Shown: one piece after another, positions 1-8,086 of the stretch
How the letters are laid out: each line of letters opens with the position of its first letter
How positions within the stretch are numbered: position 1 is the first letter of the stretch
IMG/VR virus record: IMGVR_UViG_3300037264_000690
Coordinates: 30,414 to 94,413 of that record
DNA from: a virus
Strand: one strand, 5' to 3'
DNA: 64,000 nt
The notes under the pieces: generated by a model
Seen by the model: the letters and a program-made list of their open reading frames with translations, nothing else
Database searches by the model: none
What the model was told of the DNA's origin: nothing
Made by a program: the position numbers and the translations under genes

Positions 1-30
1 TCCGGTACGTGGCATAATGTGAGTATGGCG

Positions 31-44
31 AGTAATTTTCTACT
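31..44. promoter_or_regulatory. AGTA-N6-TACT dyad, copy 1
   Basis: Inverted repeat AGTA ATTTTC TACT, extended to 5 bp by flanking G/C (positions 30 and 45). It lies 10-12 bases before the first start codon. It is one of six similar sites in the window, each upstream of a gene. The role (operator, promoter part or RNA hairpin) is inferred from recurrence only. Confidence 0.5.
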
Positions 45-56
45 CAGGAGTACATG

Positions 57-374
57 ATGGTCACGATCCGTTGTTTCCCTGGTGATGTGCTAACTCTGAC
101 GGTCAAGAATCGTGGTAACGATGGCGGTTTCTACATTTCGGCTACGAAGCCTGTGTGGACGCTGTCCAGCCACGTCCTAGCTGAGTTCTTCGAGATGGCT
201 CAGGATGGTCATAGCATCAAGGTTAAGGCCATTGCCGTCGGTGCTCCAGTAGTAACGGCGACCATTGACACCGGTAATGAGACCTTCACGCTTAATATCG
301 TGGCGCCACCGGCTCTGTCGAAGGTGCCAATGGGTGATTATGAGCGTAATCCAGCGTTGCGGCTCAAGCCGTAA
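57..374 (+). CDS. small Ig-like (BIG2-like) protein
   Basis: 105 residues. The start at 57 is preferred over an ATG at 54 because the CAGGAG SD at 45-50 then has a six-base spacer. No signal peptide is seen. The sequence is beta-rich, with a PVWT segment followed by alternating hydrophobic strands, a pattern typical of small bacterial Ig-like folds in phage virion proteins. The next gene (494-838) shares the same PVWT...V.A.A...V.I/T.AT...F.(I/L).(I/V)V.P layout, so the two look like diverged tandem copies. A decoration role is possible but unproven. Confidence 0.75.
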   Translation: MVTIRCFPGDVLTLTVKNRGNDGGFYISATKPVWTLSSHVLAEFFEMAQDGHSIKVKAIAVGAPVVTATIDTGNETFTLNIVAPPALSKVPMGDYERNPALRLKP

Positions 375-380
375 TCTGGT

Positions 381-410
381 TTGAACTAACCTGGCCAGAC
401 CTGGTAGAAT
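381..410 (+). promoter_or_regulatory. sigma70-like promoter
   Basis: TTGAAC (381-386), an 18-base spacer and TAGAAT (405-410) preceded by TG at -1/-2 of an extended -10 (TGGTAGAAT). It lies in the 119-base gap before the gene at 494. A 7-bp hairpin (441-460, ACCTCCC/GGGAGGT) would be in the transcript leader. Confidence 0.55.
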
Positions 411-493
411 CAAGTTGTAGTCGATGCCTTGGTTGATGGAACCTCCCTTGGCCGGGAGGTCAATCAGGCTAGACCACACGGGGGTTTATAATC

Positions 494-838
494 ATGGCCA
501 TTACCGTAACGACCCTGCAGCAAGTTAGGCTGCATGTCGCTGCAGTTGCCCCAACGGGCAAGGTTCCACCAGTACCAGCACCAGTGTGGACTAACAGCCA
601 TCCAACGAAGGTGGCGCTTGCGTTCCCGCAGGGCGATACCAACACGGTTATCGCTATCGGCCTGGCAACGCAGGTTGGTGTCAGCATTACAGCCACGAGC
701 GGTATCCTGGTGCAAGTCTTCACCATTGACGTCGTATCTCCTGATGCAACTGCACTCACCGGCTCCAATGAGCTGCCTGAGAGCCAGAATGACCTCAACC
801 GCAGTCGCGGTCGTGGTCTGGGTCTTGGCTACCAGTAA
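494..838 (+). CDS. small Ig-like (BIG2-like) protein, second copy
   Basis: 114 residues. The ATG at 494 has only a weak upstream GGGGG as SD. Residues about 28-95 match the architecture of the gene at 57 (APVWT start, alternating strands, ending in (D)VVSPDA), consistent with an Ig-like domain. The last 20 residues form an Asn/Arg/Gly-rich tail. A promoter precedes it and an intrinsic terminator follows, so it may be transcribed alone. Virion decoration is inferred; there is no direct proof. Confidence 0.75.
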   Translation: MAITVTTLQQVRLHVAAVAPTGKVPPVPAPVWTNSHPTKVALAFPQGDTNTVIAIGLATQVGVSITATSGILVQVFTIDVVSPDATALTGSNELPESQNDLNRSRGRGLGLGYQ

Positions 839-862
839 GCCGGCCTGCCGTCATATTTATTG

Positions 863-893
863 CCCGGCACTTCCCAAAAAGTGCCGGGTTTTT
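863..893 (+). terminator. intrinsic terminator
   Basis: Perfect 10-bp stem CCCGGCACTT/AAGTGCCGGG with a 6-base loop, followed by TTTTTC. It ends the unit of the Ig-like gene at 494. Confidence 0.9.
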
Positions 894-914
894 CTTTGAC
901 TGTGAGCTACCACT

Positions 915-1469
915 ATGTCTAGCAAAAAACTGATTCAGTTACACGAAGACAAACTATTCCTTCATGAAGCTCAGCGCTTTCGTAAGTATGCTGATAACGT
1001 TCCGACTCTCCGGAAACGGCTGGTCAAACTTGGTTATAAGGATCAGGCTTGTCTGCTTGATCAACTCCGCTGGCTTAAGGAGCCTGACAAGCTAATAGCA
1101 GTTGACGCACCTGACAGAGCTCCGATCAACATCTTCGGTGGCGGTCAGATCTCTCGACAACCGTTCAACTTCGGCACCATTCCTGATAAGCCAGTTGATG
1201 CTGTTAGCTGGTTGACTAACCTTGGCGCACTGCGTCTAGACAATCATTTTCAGTGTCACTGGGCTGCTTGCACCATCGTCATTGCGGTCAACGGTTGGCG
1301 TGATGATAAGATCACCCGACGCGGCCGGCGGTGGGTCTATCAGCCACCCGATTTACCGCGAGCGTCCTTCCTGTTGCATTGGAAGGATCATCGTGATGTC
1401 TTCAATGACTGGAAGCGACATATGGCCCGTCTTTGTATTGTCGCTGCAACCCTCTATAAAATAACATGA
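915..1469 (+). CDS. hypothetical protein
   Basis: 184 residues, ATG start just after a terminator, with a weak SD (GAG). I recognise no family. The protein is basic and Trp-rich (many W/R/K), with a helical N-terminus (about 1-60) and a C-terminal half rich in Arg and aromatic residues. It lies directly upstream of the SNF2-like helicase and may be transcribed with it. No membrane segment or signal peptide is visible. Confidence 0.65.
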   Translation: MSSKKLIQLHEDKLFLHEAQRFRKYADNVPTLRKRLVKLGYKDQACLLDQLRWLKEPDKLIAVDAPDRAPINIFGGGQISRQPFNFGTIPDKPVDAVSWLTNLGALRLDNHFQCHWAACTIVIAVNGWRDDKITRRGRRWVYQPPDLPRASFLLHWKDHRDVFNDWKRHMARLCIVAATLYKIT

Positions 1470-1534
1470 TGATAAGATGGAGTTCGTTCGCCAGTTGCCA
1501 CTCATGGTCAAAGTCCAGTTTAAGGGTGATGTAG

Positions 1535-3046
1535 ATGGCTAACGATGCAATGATGTCGCTGAATAAGGAGGTGGTCAGTCTCTTCGACTCGATCAAGCAA
1601 GCTGACATCCTTCCTGAAGTACAGATGCAGCCACATCAAGCACGTTTGCAGATGGAAGCGCAAGGCGAACCGTCTCGTAAGCTGCTCTATCATGCTCTTG
1701 GGTCAGGCAAGACGCTCTCGGCCCTAGGAATGGCGGAGGCTCAGCAGCAGCCGTATACTGCCATTGCACCAGCTGCCCTTCGCGCAAACTGGAAGTCGGA
1801 GATCCAGAAATTCACTGACGAGAAGACTCCGCAGCACGTCATGAGCTACTCCGAGCTGGCTCGTGGCAAACCTGTGCCATATCAGCACACAATCATCTTC
1901 GACGAGGCTCATCGGCTGCGCAACATTGGGACTGCTCAGACCAGTCAGGCCCTTCGCGCTGCAGAGAAAGCGCATCAGATTACGTTGCTATCTGGCTCGC
2001 CAGTCGTCAACGATCCACAGGATCTAGCAGTGCCGACTCGGATGCTCACCGGCCAGAAGATCAGCCCTCAGCAGTTCCGTCAGCGTTACGTTGGCGAACG
2101 GGAGGTCAGACCAGGCTTTTGGGCTCGCTTGCGTGGTGTGCCTGCTGGTCGAGAGGAAGACATCCAGAATGCTGAGGAGCTGAAGGCGTTACTCAAGGGT
2201 CGGGTTGACTACTATGCTCCGAAGTCGACGACCGTGCCAGTCAAGCACGAGGTTCATGATGTTGAAATGGGCGTTGAGCAGAGTCAGATCTATCGTGGCA
2301 TGTGGGAGAAGCTGCCGTGGCATATCCGATGGAAGCTGAAGAACGACTTCCCCATGAACTCCGAGGAACTACAGCGATCGGTCAGCTTCCTAACGGGGCC
2401 ACGGCAGGTCAGCCTGTCGCCATACCCGTATATGCGTGAAAAGAATCCGGTCAAAGCATTCCACATGTCGCCCAAGTTGATCAAGGCTCACGAGGAGATG
2501 CAGAAGCACCTCAGTCACCCGGACAAGAAGGCATTGGTCTTCAGCAACTACATCGACGCTGGGCTGACGCCGTACTCTGCCAAGTTGACAGAGCAGGGTG
2601 TACCCAATGCCCTCTTCCATGGTGGGCTCAACGACAAGCAGCGAAAAGAGCTCGTCGAGAACTTCAACACTGGCAAGATTCGTGTGGCCCTGATCGGTCC
2701 CTCTGGTAGTGAGGGCCTGTCATTTAGAGGCACCCAACTGATCCAGATGCTTGATCCGTATTGGCACCAAACCAGAACAAATCAGATGCAAGGACGTGGA
2801 CTGCGGTTCGATAGCCACACTGGTTTGCCGGAGGACCTGAAGGATGTGACTGTGCAGCAGTTCTCCTCGAAGCTACCCCTGGGCTTCAAGGATAGACTGT
2901 TGTCACGGATTGGCTTCGACCGGTCACGTCAGGCAGCTGGTGCTGATGCCTACTTGAAGGAAATGGCTGCTCGCAAGGAGAGGCTGAATCAGAAGTTCCT
3001 GAACCTCTTGAAGGAGGTTGGTTTACAGAATGGACGTGCAGCATGA
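1535..3046 (+). CDS. SNF2/SF2-type DNA helicase
   Basis: 503 residues. Motif I is GSGKT (56-60), motif II DEAH (123-126), motif III LLSGSP (about 151-156). The second RecA lobe has GPSGSEGLSF (about 388-397) and the arginine-finger motif QGRGLR (about 420). This is the order expected for SNF2/ERCC3-like superfamily 2 ATPases. Such proteins translocate on duplex DNA to remodel DNA-protein complexes or assist replication and repair. Compact length with no extra domains suggests a phage UvsW- or SNF2-like enzyme. Its stop overlaps the next start (ATGA), and the ligase gene follows, so a shared DNA-repair unit is likely. Confidence 0.88.
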   Translation: MANDAMMSLNKEVVSLFDSIKQADILPEVQMQPHQARLQMEAQGEPSRKLLYHALGSGKTLSALGMAEAQQQPYTAIAPAALRANWKSEIQKFTDEKTPQHVMSYSELARGKPVPYQHTIIFDEAHRLRNIGTAQTSQALRAAEKAHQITLLSGSPVVNDPQDLAVPTRMLTGQKISPQQFRQRYVGEREVRPGFWARLRGVPAGREEDIQNAEELKALLKGRVDYYAPKSTTVPVKHEVHDVEMGVEQSQIYRGMWEKLPWHIRWKLKNDFPMNSEELQRSVSFLTGPRQVSLSPYPYMREKNPVKAFHMSPKLIKAHEEMQKHLSHPDKKALVFSNYIDAGLTPYSAKLTEQGVPNALFHGGLNDKQRKELVENFNTGKIRVALIGPSGSEGLSFRGTQLIQMLDPYWHQTRTNQMQGRGLRFDSHTGLPEDLKDVTVQQFSSKLPLGFKDRLLSRIGFDRSRQAAGADAYLKEMAARKERLNQKFLNLLKEVGLQNGRAA

Positions 3047-3414
3047 TCACGATACTCTTTTTAATCAGTGTTGTAGCTAATAACATCATGATTGTATGGT
3101 GCTACTACACCCGTAGGTCTCGTAACGAGACCAGGTCATTGCGCGGTGGCTTTGAGCATATGTACTTCACTGAGAACGAAAAGCTCAGGAAGGCTCGGGC
3201 TCGTGTTCAAGAGCTGGAGACAGCCGTTGCTACCCATATGAACGCCAAGGGTCATCAGCGGTGCTGGATCAATGACTTGGAGCTGTACCGAGTGATCAAG
3301 CCAGAAGTTGATAAGATGAGTCTTGCTCTACCCTGTTTGCCAGAGTTCCTGCACAACTGCACGGTCTACTGGCGTGATAGCCAACCACCAGAAGCACGGA
3401 AACTCGGAGGCTAA
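3043..3414 (+). CDS. small membrane-anchored protein
   Basis: 123 residues, start coupled to the helicase stop by ATGA. Residues 1-23 form one hydrophobic membrane segment, followed by a charged, probably coiled-coil region (about 40-65), then a Cys/Trp-containing C-terminal part. Topology resembles an i-spanin, but no lysis neighbours support that. It has the same layout (N-terminal TM, short helix) as the gene at 5102. Function unknown. Confidence 0.65.
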   Translation: MITILFLISVVANNIMIVWCYYTRRSRNETRSLRGGFEHMYFTENEKLRKARARVQELETAVATHMNAKGHQRCWINDLELYRVIKPEVDKMSLALPCLPEFLHNCTVYWRDSQPPEARKLGG

Positions 3415-3416
3415 CT

Positions 3417-5105
3417 GTGCCAAGACAATCAGTTGGAATCCCCGATCATGATGCCTATGGTGATCCACTGGCTGGCCTGACTACTGGCCAGCTTGCTGAT
3501 TGGGTTGTGCAGCGTCACATGGCTCAACGCGCTGGCGAACACTATGATGTCCGCTTCGGCACACCTGAAACTGGACTGTATTCTTGGGCAGCACGTAATG
3601 GTCTGCCCATGCCTGGCCAGAAACACCTCGCTGTCCAACAACCCATCCATGCTCATGGGTATAAGGACTTCCAGGGTGTCATCCCTCGTGGTTACGGTGC
3701 TGGCTCGGTCAGTAAGACTCAGTCAGGTCACGTCTTGGTAACCAGGATCGAGCCGAATGCAATCCACTTCACCACTGCGCGAAGTCGATTTCCCGAACGA
3801 TTCGCTCTGATCAAGCCGAAGAGTGGCAAGAACTGGCTATTGCTAAACACTACCAAGACCCAACCAATTCCTTACGACAAAGTTCACTACGCGACCATCC
3901 CTACCGAGAAAGCTGAGGAGATTATTGATGGTCTTCAACCAGGAAGCTCAGTACAAGCAAAAGTTGATGGTGCAGCAAGTCTCACAAAACTGTTCAAAGA
4001 CCACGTCGAGGTGGTTTCCTATCGAACGGCAAAAGGAACTGGATACCCAATTGTCCACACCGAGCGAGTGTTCCACGGACGACCCGGGGCTCAGATCCCT
4101 CGTGAGCTTATTGGAACGGTTTTGCGGGGGGAACTATATGGCGTTGGTCCCGAAGGTCGTGCTATTCCATCACAGCAGCTTGGTGGACTCCTCAACGCCG
4201 GAGTGGCTAAGTCGATCCAAAGGCAACGGGATCAGCAGATCAAACTGCGTAATCTTGTTTTCGACATTCACCAGCTTGGAGAATCGCCAACAGCAGCTAT
4301 GCCCTACGCTCAGCGGCTTGCCAAGTTGAAGGAGATCCTGCCGCTTCTGCCGAGCAGCGAGACGTTTCATGCTCCAGAGGAAGCAAGGACTCCAGTTGAA
4401 GCCCGTGCGCTTTTCGAACGTATACGTGCTGGTCAGCATCCATTGACCAGTGAGGGTCTGGTCGTTCACTCACCTACGGGAGTTCCGTCCAAGATCAAGT
4501 TCATGGAAGACCACGATGTTCATGTTCGTAGCATCTTCCCTGGTGAAGGTAAGTATGAGGGCATAGGTGCTGGTGGCTTCAACTACAGCCATGAGCCTGA
4601 AGGTCCCATCATTGGTCGAGTTGGTACTGGACTGTCCGACGAGATGCGTCGTGACTTGTTGGAGAACCAGGACGACTATGTTGGTCGTGTCGCCAGGGTA
4701 CAGGCCCAACAGAAGTTTCCATCTGGTTCGTTACGGGCACCATCGTTCATTTCCTTCCATGAGGACTACCCAGCTCGTCAGGCAGCACAGACCGCTGCAT
4801 CCGAGATGGGGTCGGCACGTCAGCGTATTCGCACCATGCGGCAACCAACGGCTGGCAATCCAGCTGAGCACGTCGGTGGCGCCTTAGCAGCGTTACGTCA
4901 AGCAAAGAAAGAGTCTGATCGCGGTAACTGGCCAGCTAAGCATGATCTGCTACGACAGACCATTCGCTCCGAGCCACACAATTTCATAATTGACTCAGAG
5001 ATGGCTGGCATTACCGGCTTGACACACAAGCCAACCGGGTTCAAAATCCACATTCCAACCCCAACTGTGCCGACGGAGCTGCGAGTTGCAAAGGGGGCCA
5101 TATGA
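3417..5105 (+). CDS. LigD-like 3'-phosphoesterase / ATP-dependent DNA ligase fusion
   Basis: 562 residues. GTG start chosen for the CGGAGG SD six bases upstream. Residues about 40-105 match the LigD phosphoesterase domain: HYDVRF (42-47), SWA, a LAV..PIHAH.Y.DF.GVIP block, then GYGAG. Residues about 178-365 are an ATP-dependent ligase adenylation domain: AKVDGA with the candidate AMP-accepting Lys182, RGELYG (237-242), SEGLVVHS (about 344) and a motif V Lys near SKIKF. The region from about 390 could be the OB domain. Bacterial LigD joins double-strand breaks with Ku. Here the primase/polymerase domain is absent and no Ku is seen. The motif I Arg (KxDGxR) appears replaced by Ser. Confidence 0.85.
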   Translation: MPRQSVGIPDHDAYGDPLAGLTTGQLADWVVQRHMAQRAGEHYDVRFGTPETGLYSWAARNGLPMPGQKHLAVQQPIHAHGYKDFQGVIPRGYGAGSVSKTQSGHVLVTRIEPNAIHFTTARSRFPERFALIKPKSGKNWLLLNTTKTQPIPYDKVHYATIPTEKAEEIIDGLQPGSSVQAKVDGAASLTKLFKDHVEVVSYRTAKGTGYPIVHTERVFHGRPGAQIPRELIGTVLRGELYGVGPEGRAIPSQQLGGLLNAGVAKSIQRQRDQQIKLRNLVFDIHQLGESPTAAMPYAQRLAKLKEILPLLPSSETFHAPEEARTPVEARALFERIRAGQHPLTSEGLVVHSPTGVPSKIKFMEDHDVHVRSIFPGEGKYEGIGAGGFNYSHEPEGPIIGRVGTGLSDEMRRDLLENQDDYVGRVARVQAQQKFPSGSLRAPSFISFHEDYPARQAAQTAASEMGSARQRIRTMRQPTAGNPAEHVGGALAALRQAKKESDRGNWPAKHDLLRQTIRSEPHNFIIDSEMAGITGLTHKPTGFKIHIPTPTVPTELRVAKGAI

Positions 5106-5581
5106 TGAATATAAGTGTAATTGACCTGCTCGTGATATGTCTCGTCACGATGTTGCTCAACTGCATGTTGCTCGTCTTTGTGGCAGTGTGGTTGTACTGC
5201 TACTTTGATGAGAAGATCGAGCAACTGACCAGGTCGAATCGACGTTTGCTTACGCGTCTTGATTGTCAAGAGGATGCGACGAAGAGGTTGCAAATCTTCA
5301 ATCCGCTGGCAGAGGAGATCTATCCGCCAATCTTTGACTTGGCATCGATAGCTGCACAAGTATCACCGATGGCTGAGGAGTTGGCCACGGAGGAACCATC
5401 GCCATACTTCACCTACCTTAAATCACACAAAGAGTTGTGGAGGCTGCAAGTTAAGGGCGAGGATAACTCGGATTATGCCGACTATCTTCGTGGCGTCATG
5501 GACGAGTGCTACGCCAAGCTCAACATAGTTGAGCAAGAGAATGCTGATCGTGAATCAGCCGAGGCGTGGAAGAACATCTAA
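5102..5581 (+). CDS. small membrane-anchored protein
   Basis: 159 residues. The ATGATG start overlaps the ligase stop; SD GGGGG lies just upstream. Residues about 6-32 form a strongly hydrophobic membrane helix, followed by a coiled-coil-like charged helix (about 38-60) and an acidic C-terminal domain. It shares layout with the membrane protein at 3043. Function unknown; co-translation with the ligase suggests the same operon rather than a shared activity. Confidence 0.7.
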   Translation: MMNISVIDLLVICLVTMLLNCMLLVFVAVWLYCYFDEKIEQLTRSNRRLLTRLDCQEDATKRLQIFNPLAEEIYPPIFDLASIAAQVSPMAEELATEEPSPYFTYLKSHKELWRLQVKGEDNSDYADYLRGVMDECYAKLNIVEQENADRESAEAWKNI

Positions 5582-5636
5582 AAAGGTCATGGTAACGTGT
5601 CAGTATTCAGTGGCGTGGCTTATCATAAAGGCCAAA

Positions 5637-5658
5637 CATCTGCCATCATGAGCAGATG
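5637..5658. repeat. inverted repeat in intergenic region
   Basis: Seven-bp dyad CATCTGC/GCAGATG with an 8-base loop in the 227-base non-coding stretch 5582-5808. There is no T-run, so it could be an operator or leader hairpin. Nothing else convincing is seen in this stretch. Confidence 0.4.
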
Positions 5659-5808
5659 AGCGACGTCGTCCCACCAGTGCTGATTTTTACATCATAGCAC
5701 TTGATATAAGTGGCGAGGACGGTTACAGTTTCCTTATTGGAAGCATCGGGGATGGCAACGGTTGTCAACCTCACTACTTCTTTAGAGCTCAGTTCAGAAA
5801 GGTCAGTC

Positions 5809-5934
5809 ATGACGAACTCGTGTAGCGCACCGGGTGCACCCAAGCCAGCCGCCATCAAAAAGGGCACTCCCCGCAAGGGCAGCACGGCAAAGGGCAAGGG
5901 TACGAAGGGCAAGGGCAGTAGCCGTGGGCGTTAA
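5809..5934 (+). CDS. 41-residue Lys/Gly-rich basic protein
   Basis: ATG at 5809 with SD GAAAGG seven bases upstream. The product is 41 residues with a small Ser/Cys/Pro/Ala N-terminus and a tail made of repeated K-G/T-K-G units ending in SSRGR, so it is very basic. Such short lysine-rich tails bind DNA or RNA non-specifically; DNA condensation is a plausible but untested role. It stands alone between non-coding DNA and a strong hairpin at 5970. A longer in-frame reading from 5710 has no SD and is not favoured. Confidence 0.6.
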   Translation: MTNSCSAPGAPKPAAIKKGTPRKGSTAKGKGTKGKGSSRGR

Positions 5935-5969
5935 GCCCCGGTAACCGCATATTTGCCTCTGTAAGTACA

Positions 5970-5995
5970 CGAGGGGCTCCGCAAGGAGCCCCTCG
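5970..5995 (+). terminator. hairpin with GCAA tetraloop, probable terminator
   Basis: Perfect 11-bp GC-rich stem CGAGGGGCTCC/GGAGCCCCTCG closed by GCAA, 35 bases after the basic-protein stop. It is followed by TTGCGTTTC, a poor U-tract, so it may be a weak terminator or an RNA stabiliser. Confidence 0.6.
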
Positions 5996-6043
5996 TTGCG
6001 TTTCAAGCACAGCGCATTTTCTTTAAGCATCAGGGGGTTGGTA

Positions 6044-7246
6044 GTGTCAACGATGATGAAGATGTTTCAGGATGTCATGATATGTCTCGATCAACAGCTA
6101 AATGTGCTGCTGGTCAGTGCCCCAGGTATGGGCAAGAGTTCATTCACGAAATGGATGGCTAATGAACTGAATGTCTTGCATATCGATATCAATCTCTCGC
6201 AGAATGAGGGTATTGACGTTCACGGAGCTCGAATCATTGCCCGTGAACCAAAGACGATTAATGGGAAGCAATGCACGGTTACAGTGCAAGCCCCACCTGA
6301 TTACGCCATTGACGCTACAGACTCCAATCGTGGCGCATTGATCAACTTCGAGGAGTTGACCTGCATCCCGCCGGCTGAAGCTGGTCCAACACTGGGCATC
6401 TTCTCGGATTACATCATCGGAGGCATCCGTCTCGACAAGGAGAGGATTGGCATCACGGCGTGCTGTAATCCGCCGGAGATGTCCGCTGGTGGTTGGAAGC
6501 TTAGTCTACCCACGATTAACCGATTCGTGCGGCTCAACTTCGATCAAGACGTGACGGAGTGGGCAGAGAATTTCATCACTTACTGGGACAATCCACCAGT
6601 TATCAAGAGATGGAATCGTGAAACTTCTGAGTCCGAGTGGTCGCGTGATCGTGCAGTCGTCGCCTCGTTTGCCAGGCAGTTTCCTGACTTGGTGAACAAA
6701 CCACCCGAAGCTGGCTCCGCTGATGAATCCTTCTGCACATTCCGCTCGCTTGACTTTGCCAGTCGTATCAAGACAGGCTGTCGGCTGCGCAATGCAACCG
6801 AGGATGTGCGACAGAGGCTATGGGCTGGTGCGTTAGGAGGTGCCACCGCTAAACAGTTGTGGGAGTACCTCAACCATTTCGATCTTCCTTCTCCATCGGA
6901 GATCATTGATAATCCGGGGAACTTCGACATGACGATCGTCCCCTCGGACAAGATGTTCTACCTAATCATGGCCTGTGTCGCTGAGATCATGAATCGCAAG
7001 CGGCAGGGCGATGCCAAGAAGAAGGACATGAAGTTCCACAGCTACGTCATCAAGTCGTGGCAGAGTATGTGGGATATTCTGCTGCTGGTACTCAAGAGTC
7101 GTGGCCCAAAAGACATTGTGGCTGCAGCAGCTCGGCGGATTGCCGATCCAGCAAACTACCCGAAAGGTGCTGAGCCACCCACGGCGATTGAAGATATCGT
7201 TAAGGTGGTGCGGGCATCTGGCGTTGATTGGAGAAGGAAGGCATGA
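6044..7246 (+). CDS. MoxR-type AAA+ ATPase
   Basis: 400 residues from a GTG at 6044, chosen because GGGGG lies six bases upstream; ATGs at 6056/6059 are alternatives. Walker A APGMGKSS is at 26-33, Walker B LINFEE at about 99-104, a sensor-1 ACCNP near 140 and an Arg in TINRFVRLNF near 160. This is the MoxR/RavA pattern of AAA+ chaperones that work with vWA partners. The gene is followed by two small paralogous genes and a metallopeptidase-vWA gene with overlapping starts and stops, so the four probably act as one complex, perhaps in protein maturation or virion assembly. The acidic Walker B variant (NFEE) is as seen. Confidence 0.85.
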   Translation: MSTMMKMFQDVMICLDQQLNVLLVSAPGMGKSSFTKWMANELNVLHIDINLSQNEGIDVHGARIIAREPKTINGKQCTVTVQAPPDYAIDATDSNRGALINFEELTCIPPAEAGPTLGIFSDYIIGGIRLDKERIGITACCNPPEMSAGGWKLSLPTINRFVRLNFDQDVTEWAENFITYWDNPPVIKRWNRETSESEWSRDRAVVASFARQFPDLVNKPPEAGSADESFCTFRSLDFASRIKTGCRLRNATEDVRQRLWAGALGGATAKQLWEYLNHFDLPSPSEIIDNPGNFDMTIVPSDKMFYLIMACVAEIMNRKRQGDAKKKDMKFHSYVIKSWQSMWDILLLVLKSRGPKDIVAAAARRIADPANYPKGAEPPTAIEDIVKVVRASGVDWRRKA

Positions 7247-7845
7247 GTTTTGCCATCCAGCTCACATGCTCAGATGCAACCCACGAAGTTGTTGTCGATC
7301 TAGAGCGAAAGCTAATCTATCTACCCAGTCATGACGCCGAGTTCGTACGACGCTATCAAGCGTTGTATGAACTCGGCGGTGATCCTATTCCATGTTGTGC
7401 CATGGCCATCGACTTGTTGTCCGGTCTCCACCCTGGATACCTTCAATTGCATTACGATCTGTTTAATTTAGAAGTGCTCACGCCCACGTACTGTAACTGG
7501 CGTGACGCATTATCTAGAGCTATTGACTGTGTTTGTTATCGCGTAACCATCGTGTCAGGATTGAAATCACCAACCATCATTGGGCGAGTTGGTTTCTACA
7601 TCGGAGCAACTCGCGGTCAAATCATCCGTAATGTCAAGGCGTTTGAGGACAAGGGTGGAAAAACCATCTTCTATCCGCCAACGCTTCGTTGTCTTGTTGG
7701 GGAGCATTGGCTTATTGCAAACCGTCTCGTTGAGCGAGCTCTTGATGATGACTTCTCCCCAACAGATCCTGATCCAGCGTGGCATACCGCGACTCTTGCT
7801 GGAGGGCACTATGAGCCAGCTTCGCATTCCAGTGCGGTGCGATGA
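7243..7845 (+). CDS. unknown protein of a three-member phage family
   Basis: 200 residues. ATG at 7243 overlaps the ATPase stop (ATGA) with GGAGAAGGAAGG as SD. The first 60 residues (a C-x8-9-H-x-V start, a short strand, then RRYQALYELGGDPIPC) match the whole of the next protein (7811) and the start of the one at 24955. The remaining 140 residues are unique to this copy. No known domain recognised. Position between MoxR and vWA genes suggests an adaptor of that system. Confidence 0.75.
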   Translation: MSFAIQLTCSDATHEVVVDLERKLIYLPSHDAEFVRRYQALYELGGDPIPCCAMAIDLLSGLHPGYLQLHYDLFNLEVLTPTYCNWRDALSRAIDCVCYRVTIVSGLKSPTIIGRVGFYIGATRGQIIRNVKAFEDKGGKTIFYPPTLRCLVGEHWLIANRLVERALDDDFSPTDPDPAWHTATLAGGHYEPASHSSAVR

Positions 7846-8086
7846 GGCCGTCCACCACATCGAGATCGATCCGCTCAAATTGGAGGCGTATCTGCTCGAT
7901 CACCAGATCACCATGGAGCGCTACGCATGCCTTGAAGAGATCGGTGGCGATCCACCAATGTGCTACAAGATGTGCAAAGCCTTCAACGACATTTCAGCAC
8001 CATTCCGCAACACCCCGCAGAAGTTCTGGGAGTTCGTGACTGAACTCTCCGACTTTGCGAGGAAAAAGCACGAGGACATCCTATGA
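7811..8086 (+). CDS. small paralogue of the 7243 protein
   Basis: 91 residues. The ATG at 7811 has SD GGAGGG five bases upstream; longer in-frame readings would run back inside the previous gene. It overlaps the previous gene by 35 bases and the next by four (ATGA). Core motif: RYACLEEIGGDPPMCYKM, aligned with the first domain of 7243 and with the protein at 24955. No enzymatic motif is visible. Translational coupling ties it to the AAA/vWA pair. Confidence 0.75.
   Translation: MSQLRIPVRCDEAVHHIEIDPLKLEAYLLDHQITMERYACLEEIGGDPPMCYKMCKAFNDISAPFRNTPQKFWEFVTELSDFARKKHEDIL

Noticed and set aside
5710-5934. 74-codon ORF starting at 5710
   Set aside because: GTG start has no SD; the ATG at 5809 has one, and only that part is Lys/Gly-rich in a protein-like way.
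5996-6043. AAA ATPase start at the TTG at 5996
   Set aside because: TTG lies at the base of the hairpin at 5970-5995 with no SD; the GTG at 6044 has GGGGG six bases upstream.
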